DNA of 64,000 nucleotides. Origin: UBA1952 sp965200035 (GTDB lineage: Bacteria; Bacteroidota; Bacteroidia; Chitinophagales; Chitinophagaceae). Positions 26,323-34,251 of the stretch are shown piece by piece. Every line of letters starts with the position of its first letter. Position 1 is the stretch's first letter. Made by a program: the position numbers and the translations under genes. The stretch is taken from the NCBI GenBank assembly GCA_965200035.1, contig OZ241334.1, positions 124,001 to 188,000 of the forward strand, read 5' to 3'. A model generated the notes under the pieces. That model did no database searches. It was not told the origin of the DNA and saw only the letters and a list, made by a program, of their open reading frames with translations.

Positions 26323-26476
26323 TCGACTTTATTAATAAGCTCTGAAATATCCCGATAGGAACGTTATAGGATTAACCAACGCTACCCTATTTCAACCCAA
26401 TTCGCTTCATTCCCTGATGCTGCTTAACCCGCAGGCATGCTACCACGTTGGGAGCATCCACTGAATTCTACCACGC
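26323..26476. other. Gene-free region beyond the 21-bp array
   Basis: No gene, RNA or clear repeat is seen between the last recognisable array unit and the palindrome at 26477. The 21-nt phase may fade out here rather than stop. Confidence 0.35.
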
Positions 26477-26509
26477 AACGCTGACAGGGTTTTAAACCCT
26501 GTCAGCGTT
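26477..26509. repeat. AACGCTGACAGGG palindrome, copy 2
   Basis: A perfect 33-nt palindrome-like hairpin: AACGCTGACAGGGTTT / AAACCCTGTCAGCGTT. The same arms form the terminator at 20258-20290. It lies just past the main terminator of the minus-strand gene that ends at 26564. Confidence 0.85.
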
Positions 26510-26512
26510 AAA

Positions 26513-26542
26513 AAAGCCGGATGAAATAATTCACCCGGCTTT
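26513..26542 (-). terminator. Terminator of the 26564-27868 gene
   Basis: The stem AAAGCCGG / CCGGCTTT encloses a 14-nt loop and is followed on the minus strand by TTTTTT. It lies 22 bp after the stop codon. Confidence 0.75.
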
Positions 26543-26563
26543 CATAATCTTAAAACAGAACAC

Positions 26564-27868
26564 TTATTGCTCTACTACAAAAGAGCCATCCTGATAGCGG
26601 TACAGATAGAGGTGTGTGTTCTCATTATACAGCAGGTCAAAATCCTTATTGTAGCGGGGCTTCACATCAAAACGGGTATAAACAGCAGAGGCATTATCTC
26701 CTATTTTTTTGTTGAAGATAGGCCCGTATTTGTTGAGCAGATAGCAGTACCAATAAAGTGTTTCATAGCCGCGGTACACCATTTCTCCGGCTTTACGCCC
26801 GAAGGTGTGATAGTAGCCATTAGCCAGATTCTGTCCGCTGGCGGTAGAGCCATCAAAGAAGAAAGGAGTGGTAAAGCTAATGCCGATATGCTCCATGCCG
26901 CTTGTCTTCTTCAGCGCGCTCAGCCCTTTCCACGATGGCATGCCATACACTTCAAACCGGTATTCAGGAAACGACTTGCTCAATTGATCCAATAGCTGAC
27001 CTGCATAATTCACATCCAGTACAGGCATGGCAATAACATTCACCTCGTTGCTATCAAGGAATACCGCGAGCTGCTCCGGCTTGGGAAGTGCGTTGGCATT
27101 GATTTGGGAAAATTTAAGCACACTGTCCTTCATCAGGCTTTTATAGGCTATTTCATCGGCAGGCACACTGGAACGGTGATAGATGAGGATGCGTGTGTTT
27201 CCGTACTTTTTGCTCAGGTGATGCACCATCCACTCGCAATTGGTCTGCAGGGTTGGCTGCAGCAATGTGAAATATTGATTGTCCTTCACACTGCCATCCG
27301 ACGGCGACATGGCCGATATAAAATTGATCGTATGTTTTTTGGCGAATGCAGCCAGTGGCGAAATCTGCGTTGCAGATACCGCGCCGATAATCAGGTCGGC
27401 GGAATCCAATGCTTTACTGCTGATGAGCTGATCCGGCGTCTTGCCCGGCTCTGTAATATCGTGCACATAAATATCCATCTCATAGCCCAGATTATCTATT
27501 GAGTCTGTGGCCATTTTGATGCCTTCATAGAAGTTGATGCCCGGGAGCACCTTGTCCGGCATCCGGTCTTTGTAAACGGCTTTATTGCCCTTAACCAGCT
27601 CGTTCAGGTAAAGAGGCACCAGCACATCTACCCGATAACGGTCTTTCCGGTAAGTATCAGGATAGGCGATCTCGTCCGGCTCGGTCTTTCTTTTTGGGGC
27701 AGACTTCTTATTTGATGCTGTAGGCTTGGCGGCAGGCCTTGCCATGGGCTTGCGCTTTGGCGGATCTTCGCGACCAAACAATTTTTTGAAAAACTGGGCT
27801 TCTGCAGGCGCAGCAGCGCAGCAGCACAGCAGGGTAAGAATGGCACAATAAATACTGATCCGTTTCAT
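26564..27868 (-). CDS. Secreted protein with type 1 periplasmic-binding fold
   Basis: The ATG at 27868 gives 434 residues with a signal peptide (MKRISIYCAILTLLCCC ... AEAQ). A basic, proline-rich linker follows (REDPPKRKPMARPAAKPTASN). The main domain resembles ABC branched-chain amino-acid binding proteins (YRVDVLVPLYLNEL, GINFYEGIKMATDSIDNLGYEMDIYVHD, DLIIGAVSATQISPLAAFAKKHTINFISAMSP, NTRILIYHR, FEVYGMPSWKG). In Bacteroidota such proteins often carry LysM repeats and have no transporter partner; no LysM or permease gene is present here. It starts 14 bp after the guaA stop, so it is probably in an operon with guaA. Ligand unknown. Confidence 0.75.
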   Translation of the reverse strand: MKRISIYCAILTLLCCCAAAPAEAQFFKKLFGREDPPKRKPMARPAAKPTASNKKSAPKRKTEPDEIAYPDTYRKDRYRVDVLVPLYLNELVKGNKAVYKDRMPDKVLPGINFYEGIKMATDSIDNLGYEMDIYVHDITEPGKTPDQLISSKALDSADLIIGAVSATQISPLAAFAKKHTINFISAMSPSDGSVKDNQYFTLLQPTLQTNCEWMVHHLSKKYGNTRILIYHRSSVPADEIAYKSLMKDSVLKFSQINANALPKPEQLAVFLDSNEVNVIAMPVLDVNYAGQLLDQLSKSFPEYRFEVYGMPSWKGLSALKKTSGMEHIGISFTTPFFFDGSTASGQNLANGYYHTFGRKAGEMVYRGYETLYWYCYLLNKYGPIFNKKIGDNASAVYTRFDVKPRYNKDFDLLYNENTHLYLYRYQDGSFVVEQ

Positions 27869-27882
27869 AAAGCTGATTGGTT

Positions 27883-29418
27883 TTATTCCCACTCAATAGT
27901 TGCCGGCGGCTTGGAGCTGATGTCGTACACAACCCGGTTGATACCCCGTACCTGATTAATTATATCATTGGACACCCGGCCCAAGAAGTCATACGGAAGA
28001 TGTGCCCAATCGGCAGTCATACCATCTACAGAGGTAACGGCACGGAGTGCTATGGTAAATTCATAGGTACGCTCATCTCCCATAACGCCTACGCTCTGCA
28101 CCGGCAGCAGGATTGCCCCCGCCTGCCATACCTGCTTATATAATCCGCTATCGCGCAGATGCTGTGTGTAAATGGCATCTGCATCCTGCAGCATCATTAC
28201 TTTTTCTTCTGTAATAGTGCCCAATACGCGAATGCCTAAACCAGGACCAGGGAACGGATGGCGGCTCAGGAACAGATCGTCAATGCCCAGCTCCGCACCG
28301 ATGCGGCGCACTTCATCTTTAAATAAAAAGCGGAGTGGCTCTACCAGCTTCAGGTGCATTTTTTCCGGCAGGCCACCTACATTATGGTGTGATTTGATGG
28401 TTGCGGAAGGTCCATGTACGGAAAGCGATTCAATAACATCGGGATAGATCGTACCCTGACCGAGGAAGCTGACATCCTTCAGCTCAATGGCTTCTTCCTG
28501 GAAAATATCGATGAACAGGCCGCCGATGATTTTGCGCTTTTGCTCCGGATCACTGATGCCATTGAGCGCTGTATAAAAACGCTGCTTCGCATCTATGCCT
28601 TTGGTGTTAAGGCCAAGGTGACGATAGCCTTCAAGCACTTGTTCAAACTCATTTTTGCGCAGCAGGCCATTATCTACAAAAATACAATAGAGATTATCTT
28701 TAATAGCTCTGTGTACTAAAGTAGCCGCTACTGTGCTATCTACCCCGCCGCTGAGCGCCATCACCACTTTGCCATTGCCCACCTGCTCCTTGATGCGCGC
28801 TACGGTATCGGTAACAAAAGCGGCCGATGTCCAGTCTTGCTTACAGTCGCAGATATCTACCACAAAATTTTTCAACAGCTGACGGCCATCTGTGCTGTGC
28901 GTTACTTCCGGGTGAAACTGAATGCCATATACAGCATTGGCAGCGAAATCATCATTGGCCTTATAAGCTGCAACGGGAATACTTTCTGTCTTTGCGATCA
29001 GCTTAAACCCTTCAGGCAGATTCTTGACCGAATCGCTGTGGCTCATCCATACCTGAGAGCCTTCGCTGATGGTAGTGAGCAGTGGATCATGCACAATGCT
29101 TTGCAGATGCGCACGGCCATATTCCCGGTGCGTGGATTTTCCAACATCCGCTCCTGAGAGCTGCGCAATCAGCTGCGCGCCATAGCATACCCCCAGTACC
29201 GGCAAATGAGCGGCCATCGCCCTTACATCCGGCTTTGGAGCCTGCGGATCGTTTACAGAAAAAGGGCTTCCGGATAAAATAATCCCTTTAAGCCCCGGCT
29301 CATAGTTGACCGGCTTGGTACAGGGCTGTATCTCGCAATACACATTCAGCTCGCGGATGCTGCGCGCAATGAGCTGCGTATATTGGGAGCCGAAGTCGAG
29401 AATAAGTATTTTGTCCAT
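27883..29418 (-). CDS. guaA: GMP synthase (glutamine-hydrolysing)
   Basis: An enzyme of 511 residues that converts XMP to GMP, using ammonia channelled from glutamine. The class I glutamine amidotransferase domain starts at ILILDFGSQYTQLIARSIREL, with the nucleophile Cys in GVCYGAQLIAQ and the His/Glu pair in GIQFHPEVTHS. The ATP pyrophosphatase domain has the PP-loop ALSGGVDSTVAATL, and the C-terminal dimerisation domain ends GINRVVYDISSKPPATIEWE, as GuaA always does. An ATG one codon upstream (29421) is also possible. The downstream periplasmic-binding protein follows within 14 bp. Confidence 0.97.
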   Translation of the reverse strand: MDKILILDFGSQYTQLIARSIRELNVYCEIQPCTKPVNYEPGLKGIILSGSPFSVNDPQAPKPDVRAMAAHLPVLGVCYGAQLIAQLSGADVGKSTHREYGRAHLQSIVHDPLLTTISEGSQVWMSHSDSVKNLPEGFKLIAKTESIPVAAYKANDDFAANAVYGIQFHPEVTHSTDGRQLLKNFVVDICDCKQDWTSAAFVTDTVARIKEQVGNGKVVMALSGGVDSTVAATLVHRAIKDNLYCIFVDNGLLRKNEFEQVLEGYRHLGLNTKGIDAKQRFYTALNGISDPEQKRKIIGGLFIDIFQEEAIELKDVSFLGQGTIYPDVIESLSVHGPSATIKSHHNVGGLPEKMHLKLVEPLRFLFKDEVRRIGAELGIDDLFLSRHPFPGPGLGIRVLGTITEEKVMMLQDADAIYTQHLRDSGLYKQVWQAGAILLPVQSVGVMGDERTYEFTIALRAVTSVDGMTADWAHLPYDFLGRVSNDIINQVRGINRVVYDISSKPPATIEWE

Positions 29419-29496
29419 CAACGGAAATAATTGCTGTTAAGCGTAGAGAATTGAGGATTGAAAATTGCTACCTGCCTTTCAATTCCGGAAAGAATA

Positions 29497-29811
29497 TTAA
29501 GCCTGTGCGGTAGGCCCGCCGAAATTGAACGGCATATTCACCTGTTCGCCATCCTTGATCGGACCGTTGGCTGCTTCAAATCGCTTTATATTATCTACCA
29601 GTGCGCGCATCAGGCGCTTGGCATGCTGCGGAGTCATGATGATGCGGGATTTTACCTTTGCTTTCGGCACATTGGGCATAATGTTCACGAAGTCGAATAC
29701 AAACTCAGCGAAAGAGTGAGTGATCACTGCCAGATTCGCGTACTGGCCATCAGCCATTTCTTCTGTCAATTCGATATTAAGCTGCTGCTCCGGATTCTGA
29801 TTTTCCTGCAT
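29497..29811 (-). CDS. DUF3467 protein
   Basis: A 104-residue protein with the DUF3467 pattern: LNIELTEEMADGQYANLAVITHSFAEFVFDFVNIMPNVPKAKVKSRIIMTPQHAKRLMRALVDNIKRFE. The family is small, cytoplasmic, very common in Bacteroidota and of unknown function. It lies upstream of guaA on the same strand with a 75-bp gap, and is divergent from gldD with 110 bp between start codons. Confidence 0.9.
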   Translation of the reverse strand: MQENQNPEQQLNIELTEEMADGQYANLAVITHSFAEFVFDFVNIMPNVPKAKVKSRIIMTPQHAKRLMRALVDNIKRFEAANGPIKDGEQVNMPFNFGGPTAQA

Positions 29812-29906
29812 GATGAAAGTTTGTATGATTTTGAGCGCGAAAATAAACCGGATTTCGGAGCTTTACCGGATTATGGGAATTTAAATTACAGCTATTGCCG
29901 AATTTT

Positions 29907-29914
29907 TATCTTTG
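29907..29914 (+). promoter_or_regulatory. -7 element TATCTTTG before gldD
   Basis: A match to TAnnTTTG only 7 bp before the ATG at 29921, which implies a nearly leaderless transcript. Confidence 0.4.
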
Positions 29915-29920
29915 CGGCCC

Positions 29921-30511
29921 ATGCGTTTCTTTTTATCTGTCCTGATTATTGCCGTTGTATTTGCTTCCTGCCGGCCTGATACATACACGCCTAAGCCGCG
30001 CGGGTACTTCCACATACAGCTGCCTCAGCACGCTTACCAGACCTTTAATGAGCCGGGCTTTCCCTATACATTCGAATATCCGGTGTATGGAAAAATAGTG
30101 CACGATACAGATATGGGCGGACAAAAGCCTGAAAACCCTTACTGGATCAATATTGACTTTCCTTCGCTCGGCGGTATGCTTTACCTGAGCTACAAGGGGA
30201 TTGATGCAAACCATCCTTTTTATAAGCTGCTCGACGATGCCCACGAGCTTTCCTATATGGCACACGGCAAAAAAGCCGATTACATCAATACTCCGTCTTT
30301 TGATAACGGCTATAATGTTCGTGGCATTTTCTATACTGTAGGCGGCAATACGGCTACCCGTTACCAGTTTTTCGCAACGGATTCTGTAAAAAATTACCTG
30401 CGGGCTGCGTTGTATTTCAATGTATCGCCCAATGTAGATTCGCTGCAGCCGGTCAATGATTTTCTGAAAAAAGATATGGAGCATATGATACACACGCTCC
30501 GCTGGAAATAG
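29921..30511 (+). CDS. gldD: Gliding motility lipoprotein GldD
   Basis: The ATG at 29921 gives 196 residues with a lipoprotein signal (MRFFLSVLIIAVVFASC). The mature part shows the GldD pattern: YTPKPRGYFHIQLPQHAYQTF, FPYTFEYPVYGKIV, PYWINIDFPSLGGMLYLSYKGI and RYQFFATDSVKNYLRAALYFNVSPNVDSLQPV. GldD is needed for gliding and for T9SS assembly or stability in flavobacteria. Its presence fits the many T9SS-exported proteins of this window. It is a single gene followed by tRNA-Arg. Confidence 0.93.
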   Translation: MRFFLSVLIIAVVFASCRPDTYTPKPRGYFHIQLPQHAYQTFNEPGFPYTFEYPVYGKIVHDTDMGGQKPENPYWINIDFPSLGGMLYLSYKGIDANHPFYKLLDDAHELSYMAHGKKADYINTPSFDNGYNVRGIFYTVGGNTATRYQFFATDSVKNYLRAALYFNVSPNVDSLQPVNDFLKKDMEHMIHTLRWK

Positions 30512-30573
30512 ATTGAAGAAAAACAATCACGATTTTTGCTGTCGTTGATTAAATTTGCAATCCCGAATACGCT

Positions 30574-30645
30574 GGCTGCGTAGTTCAATGGATAGAATAG
30601 GAGTTTCCTAAACTCTAGATACAGGTTCGATCCCTGTCGCGGCTA
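30574..30645 (+). tRNA. tRNA-Arg (anticodon CCT)
   Basis: The 72-nt cloverleaf has acceptor GGCTGCG pairing with CGCGGCT (one G-T closing pair), T8-A9, D arm GTTC-AATGGATA-GAAT, an anticodon arm with loop TTCCTAA (anticodon CCT) and T arm ACAGG-TTCGATC-CCTGT. The discriminator is A, and CCA is not encoded. A TAAATTTG -7-like box lies at 30550-30557. Confidence 0.93.
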
Positions 30646-30654
30646 CTGGTAATC

Positions 30655-30691
30655 AATAGGATAGAGCATTTTCTCAATGTTTTATCCTATT
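30655..30691 (+). terminator. Probable terminator after tRNA-Arg
   Basis: A 9-bp stem AATAGGATA / TATCCTATT with a long loop, followed by TT. It starts 10 bp past the tRNA end. Confidence 0.5.
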
Positions 30692-30798
30692 TTCGTTTCC
30701 GCACGATTCCACATTTCAAACTACATTGGGGACTACAAAGCCAAACTACGAAACAGCCTCTTAAAAAGTTATAGCTCTACCTCAATAAAGAACAACAA

Positions 30799-30820
30799 AA
30801 AGCCGCACGAATGCGGCTTT
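30799..30820 (-). terminator. Terminator of the ArsR-SRPBCC operon
   Basis: A 9-bp perfect stem AAAGCCGCA / TGCGGCTTT with a tetraloop, followed by a T-rich run on the minus strand. It is 32 bp past the stop at 30852. Confidence 0.8.
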
Positions 30821-30851
30821 AAAATAATTCAGAAAAATCTTGTTGCTGACC

Positions 30852-31358
30852 TTATTTTGCGAGATACTGCTCAAGCTGATTCATCGTTCCGGCGAAGCCC
30901 TGCTCCATATTCGGAATGACAGACCGGTAAGTAGCTTCCTGTTCCGGAGTGGCGCGGAGCGGGTGACCCGTCAGTGTAATGGTGGTCATTCCATGCTCTT
31001 CTGAAAGCTCCAGATGATTAAAAACCTCCAACGGAAAATCCATCGGAAATGGCGACTTGGTGACATTGCCGGCTTCATCAGCAAAAGAGCTCACAAATTC
31101 AATCAGATCGGGGCGCTCAATATGTTCATACACGAAAAGTCCCCACATAGTCTGGCCAATTCCCTCTAATCTGTAATGAAACTTTCCGCCTTTCTTAAAG
31201 TCAAAATTCCTTACAGTAAGGGTTGATCCTGCCGGACCCCACCACTGACTGAGCGCTTCTGCATTGCTGAGCGCATTGAAGACGGCCTCTTTGGACGCAT
31301 TGAATTTGCGGATAATTGTGAGCTTTTCCGCTGCTGTTGATTGGGTGTTGTTCATCAT
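30852..31358 (-). CDS. SRPBCC / AHSA1 domain protein
   Basis: A 168-residue START-like protein: IIRKFNASKEAVFNALSNAEALSQWWGPAGSTLTVRNFDFKKGGKFHYRLEG ... FEVFNHLELSEEHGMTTITLTGHP. AHSA1 proteins have a hydrophobic ligand cavity. It starts 5 bp after the ArsR-family stop. This ArsR-AHSA1 pairing is very common and usually autoregulated through the operators upstream. Ligand unknown. Confidence 0.92.
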   Translation of the reverse strand: MMNNTQSTAAEKLTIIRKFNASKEAVFNALSNAEALSQWWGPAGSTLTVRNFDFKKGGKFHYRLEGIGQTMWGLFVYEHIERPDLIEFVSSFADEAGNVTKSPFPMDFPLEVFNHLELSEEHGMTTITLTGHPLRATPEQEATYRSVIPNMEQGFAGTMNQLEQYLAK

Positions 31359-31363
31359 GGTTA

Positions 31364-31708
31364 TTATTGTTTAGGTATTTTTTTCTTTTTTGTTTGCTTT
31401 GCGAGAAATGCCTCCAGCGCATCGAATTTTTCCGTCCACAAAGCGCGGTACTGATCTACCCATACTGATACTTCTGCCAGTGCTTCCGGCTTTACTTCAC
31501 ATATACGCTCCCTGCCCTGCTGCTTAATTAATAAGAGCCCGCATTCAGTCAGTATTTTTACATGCTGTGATATGGCCGGCCTGCTGATCTCGAACTGATC
31601 TGCAATGGCATTCAGGCTCATTCCCTGCCTGGCTACCAAATCTATGATCTGACGCCGGGTGGGGTCTGCAATCGCCTGAAAAACATCTCTCCTCGCTGCG
31701 CTGGACAT
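31364..31708 (-). CDS. ArsR-family winged-helix repressor
   Basis: A 114-residue regulator: DVFQAIADPTRRQIIDLVARQGMSLNAIADQFEISRPAISQHVKILTECGLLLIKQQGRERICEVKPEAL. It has the ArsR winged helix but no obvious metal-binding Cys cluster (no ELCVCDL motif), so it belongs to the non-metal AHSA1-linked subgroup. Two palindromic sites directly upstream of its start are probable self-operators. It is the first gene of the operon. Confidence 0.93.
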   Translation of the reverse strand: MSSAARRDVFQAIADPTRRQIIDLVARQGMSLNAIADQFEISRPAISQHVKILTECGLLLIKQQGRERICEVKPEALAEVSVWVDQYRALWTEKFDALEAFLAKQTKKKKIPKQ

Positions 31709-31711
31709 TAG

Positions 31712-31755
31712 GTAAGTATTTACTTACACAAATTTAAATGTAAGCATTCACTTAC
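31712..31755. promoter_or_regulatory. Tandem ArsR operators
   Basis: Two inverted repeats of the same design: GTAAGTATTTACTTAC (31712-31727, perfect) and GTAAGCATTCACTTAC (31740-31755, one central mismatch pair). Centres are 28 bp apart and the first lies 3 bp upstream of the ArsR start codon, so binding would block both transcription and initiation. Confidence 0.75.
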
Positions 31756-31990
31756 GCAAATATTTTTTGATTTTTTTGTCTGATTGTAAACTGGACATTG
31801 TTTACAGCATCCATCCGTTTTTAACTCCCTTAATCCCCGTTTTTAAACGGTATGGAATAGATCGCCGCTCATCTACTTTTGATTTCAGCGGATTTGTTGT
31901 AGCTGCTACTTCAACAGACATGACATTGGTGCTCTTTTTCTTTTGCAGTGCTTAAAATTTGGTTTTGGAAGTCGTGTTTTTGCGGCTCAG
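31756..31990. other. Gene-free region
   Basis: No convincing gene. A 62-codon plus-strand ORF (31767-31955) has no homology I recognise and no ribosome-binding site that stands out. Confidence 0.3.
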
Positions 31991-32012
31991 AGGTCAGCAT
32001 TATTGCTGACCT
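31991..32012. terminator. Hairpin AGGTCAGCA/TGCTGACCT
   Basis: A 9-bp perfect stem with a 4-nt loop, followed on the plus strand by TTCTGCATTTT. Its owner is unclear because no gene precedes it; it may protect against read-through. Confidence 0.4.
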
Positions 32013-32032
32013 TTCTGCATTTTCCAAAAAAC

Positions 32033-32069
32033 AAAGAAGGTCCGCAGCAACTTGCTACGGACCTTCTTT
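32033..32069 (-). terminator. Terminator of the alcohol dehydrogenase gene
   Basis: A 12-bp stem AAAGAAGGTCCG / CGGACCTTCTTT, followed on the minus strand by a T-rich stretch. It is 18 bp past the stop at 32087. Confidence 0.85.
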
Positions 32070-32086
32070 AAAAACGGGTTGAAGTA

Positions 32087-33130
32087 TTACAGCGTGGCCA
32101 TATCGATCACGAAACGATATTTCACATCGCCTTTCAGCATCCGCTCATACGCCTTATTGATATAATCCATACGAATCACTTCCACATCAGAAACAATATT
32201 ATGCTCAGCGCAGTAATCAAGCATTTCCTGAGTTTCCGGCAGACCACCGATCAGCGAACCGGCAATGCTGCGTCTGTTGCCAATCAGGTTGAAGGCAATA
32301 ATCTGTGAAGGAGTTGGAGGTGCACCCACACAGATCATCACGCCATCGGTATCCAGCATACTGAGGTATTGATTATAATCATGCTCAGCGGATACCGTAT
32401 CAATAATAAAATTGAACTGGTTAGTCAGACCGCTTAGTTGCTGCGGATCTTTGGTCAGTGCAAAATAATGTGCTCCGAGTACTTTTGCATCCTGCTCTTT
32501 TGCAGGGGAAGTGCTCAGCACGGTCACTTCTGCACCGAATGATGCGGCGAGCTTTACCGCCATGTGGCCAAGTCCGCCCAGCCCTACTACCGCTACTTTA
32601 TGTCCCTTGCCTACCTTCCAGTGCTTCAATGGCGAGTAAGTAGTAATGCCCGCGCAAAGCAATGGCGCCACACCTTCCAGCGGCAGCTTGTCAGATACTT
32701 TCAGAACAAAGCTTTCATCTACCACGATCTGACTGGAATAGCCTCCATAAGTAACGCCGCCTGTATGCTTATCCTTGCCATTGTAAGTACCTGTAGAACC
32801 ATTGCGGCAGAATTGCTCCAATCCGCGCTCACAGTTATCGCACTCGCGGCATGAATCCACAAGACAACCTACACCAGCAAGATCACCGGTTTTGAATTTG
32901 GTTACATGCTCGCCAACCTTTGTTACGCGGCCAACGATTTCATGTCCCGGAACAATCGGATAAATGCTGCCGCCCCACTCATTCCGCACTTGGTGCAGAT
33001 CTGAATGGCATACTCCACAATAAAGAATTTCGAATTGTACATCATGCGCCCCAACTTCTCGCCGCTCAAAATTGAATGGACTGAGTGGAGCAATTGCGCT
33101 CTGAGCTGCATATGATTTTGCTGCTGTCAT
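32087..33130 (-). CDS. Zinc-dependent NAD(P) alcohol dehydrogenase (cinnamyl-type MDR)
   Basis: A 347-residue medium-chain dehydrogenase. Catalytic zinc ligands are in LYCGVCHSDLHQV and VPGHEIVGRV; the structural zinc loop has four Cys in GCLVDSCRECDNCERGLEQFC; the Rossmann motif is VAVVGLGGLGHMAVKLA. This matches the YahK/CAD-like broad-specificity aldehyde reductases, which use NADPH. It is a single gene with a strong terminator; 141 bp separate it from the thioredoxin-like gene upstream on the same strand. Confidence 0.93.
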   Translation of the reverse strand: MTAAKSYAAQSAIAPLSPFNFERREVGAHDVQFEILYCGVCHSDLHQVRNEWGGSIYPIVPGHEIVGRVTKVGEHVTKFKTGDLAGVGCLVDSCRECDNCERGLEQFCRNGSTGTYNGKDKHTGGVTYGGYSSQIVVDESFVLKVSDKLPLEGVAPLLCAGITTYSPLKHWKVGKGHKVAVVGLGGLGHMAVKLAASFGAEVTVLSTSPAKEQDAKVLGAHYFALTKDPQQLSGLTNQFNFIIDTVSAEHDYNQYLSMLDTDGVMICVGAPPTPSQIIAFNLIGNRRSIAGSLIGGLPETQEMLDYCAEHNIVSDVEVIRMDYINKAYERMLKGDVKYRFVIDMATL

Positions 33131-33271
33131 TTGTTGTTGCTTTTGTTATTGATGATTGGGTGAAGTAATTATTTAAGCCAGTCAACTGAAGTGCGTTCGA
33201 GCATTCAACAGTGATATACCTGTGGCAATATGCTGGCTTCATTCAATATTTGCAGCTCTTCTGTTTGATGA

Positions 33272-33892
33272 TTAAATGCCCGCTGATGCAATAGAAATGC
33301 CTGTATAAGATTGTACTACAGCCAGCAGTTCATCCTGCAATGCTTTCGTTTCATCAATATCATACCATTCCTGCACTTTGGGTACAAGTTCGCGGATGCC
33401 AAGTCCTTCTGATTTCCACAAATGCATCAGTGCATGTAAGCCTTCAGGCCGCGGTCCCCATGTAGCCAGTTCCCGCAAGTCTTCACTCAGCACAATCACT
33501 TTAGGAATTGATCGTCCGCCATCTGTCAGGTAATTTTCCATGATATCCATGTGTTCATCCCGAAGCAGAAAACGCATCTTTATGTTATCAGGTACTATAT
33601 CTTCCATTTTTGCCAATAGCGGAGTGCTGAATGCAGCATCGCCACACCACCCTTCTGTAAGTACCAGCCAGGTTGTTGGTGGCGCATGTTTAAGTGCTTC
33701 CTTAAGTAGCGGAGAAACCGTTACCGTTTTATCCAGCCTGTCCATCGCTGCTATATGATCTTTAGTATAGTTTGCATATTTTCCGTAAGAATCCGGCTTG
33801 CTGTTATGCTGCATAATCCGGTTAATCTCCCGCCTGTATTCGCTGTATGTGAGCGCTTCGCCAATCAGGTTTGCTTTATTTTGAAAGTTCAT
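33272..33892 (-). CDS. Thioredoxin-family protein with WCGDA site
   Basis: The ATG at 33892 gives 206 residues; the TTG at 33913 is less likely. It matches the Thioredoxin_9-type family: TTWLVLTEGWCGDAAFSTPLLAKMEDIVPDNIKMRFLLRDEHMDIMENYLTDGGRSIPKVIVL. The usual CxxC is WCGDA here, so the resolving Cys is replaced by Ala and the protein is not a normal disulfide reductase. The cis-Pro (SIPKV) is kept. This WCGDA variant is typical of the family. Cytoplasmic, no signal peptide. Confidence 0.85.
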   Translation of the reverse strand: MNFQNKANLIGEALTYSEYRREINRIMQHNSKPDSYGKYANYTKDHIAAMDRLDKTVTVSPLLKEALKHAPPTTWLVLTEGWCGDAAFSTPLLAKMEDIVPDNIKMRFLLRDEHMDIMENYLTDGGRSIPKVIVLSEDLRELATWGPRPEGLHALMHLWKSEGLGIRELVPKVQEWYDIDETKALQDELLAVVQSYTGISIASAGI

Positions 33893-34220
33893 AATGATTA
33901 AATTTTTGGTCAAAGGAAATTTTCAATAAGGTTGGATGAATGCATCCATAAATCCCGACAGCGCTGAAATGCAGGAATAGCCTGGTTTCCGGAAGAATCA
34001 TAAAGCTAAAAAATGTGTGTTAAGCACAAATGATTTCTGCATCTAATCTCCTTATTCTGGCTGTATAAATTGTTCACTATTATTGATAGGCTTATTAAGC
34101 AGGAAAAGAAAAAGCTTCTTATCAAAGCTAATGATTGACGATTTTTTCCAGCCCACTTTTAAAAAATTTAATGAACAAAATGCATACCATCAACATTCAA
34201 TCAATAATGTCATAAACTTA
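33893..34220. other. Gene-free region
   Basis: An AT-rich stretch between two minus-strand genes. No credible ORF, RNA or repeat apart from the terminator that follows. Confidence 0.4.
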
Positions 34221-34245
34221 AAACACCCGGCAATACCGGGTGTTT
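34221..34245 (-). terminator. Terminator of the giant secreted protein gene
   Basis: A 10-bp perfect stem AAACACCCGG / CCGGGTGTTT with a 5-nt loop; TTTT-rich run on the minus strand. It is 7 bp past the stop at 34252. Confidence 0.8.
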
Positions 34246-34251
34246 CTTTAT

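Noticed and set aside
30646..30919. Integrase remnant or attachment site beside tRNA-Arg
   Set aside because: The ORF after the tRNA has no integrase signature, and no second copy of the tRNA 3' end is visible in the window.
31767..31955. 62-codon plus-strand ORF
   Set aside because: Low-complexity hydrophobic product with no support from context.
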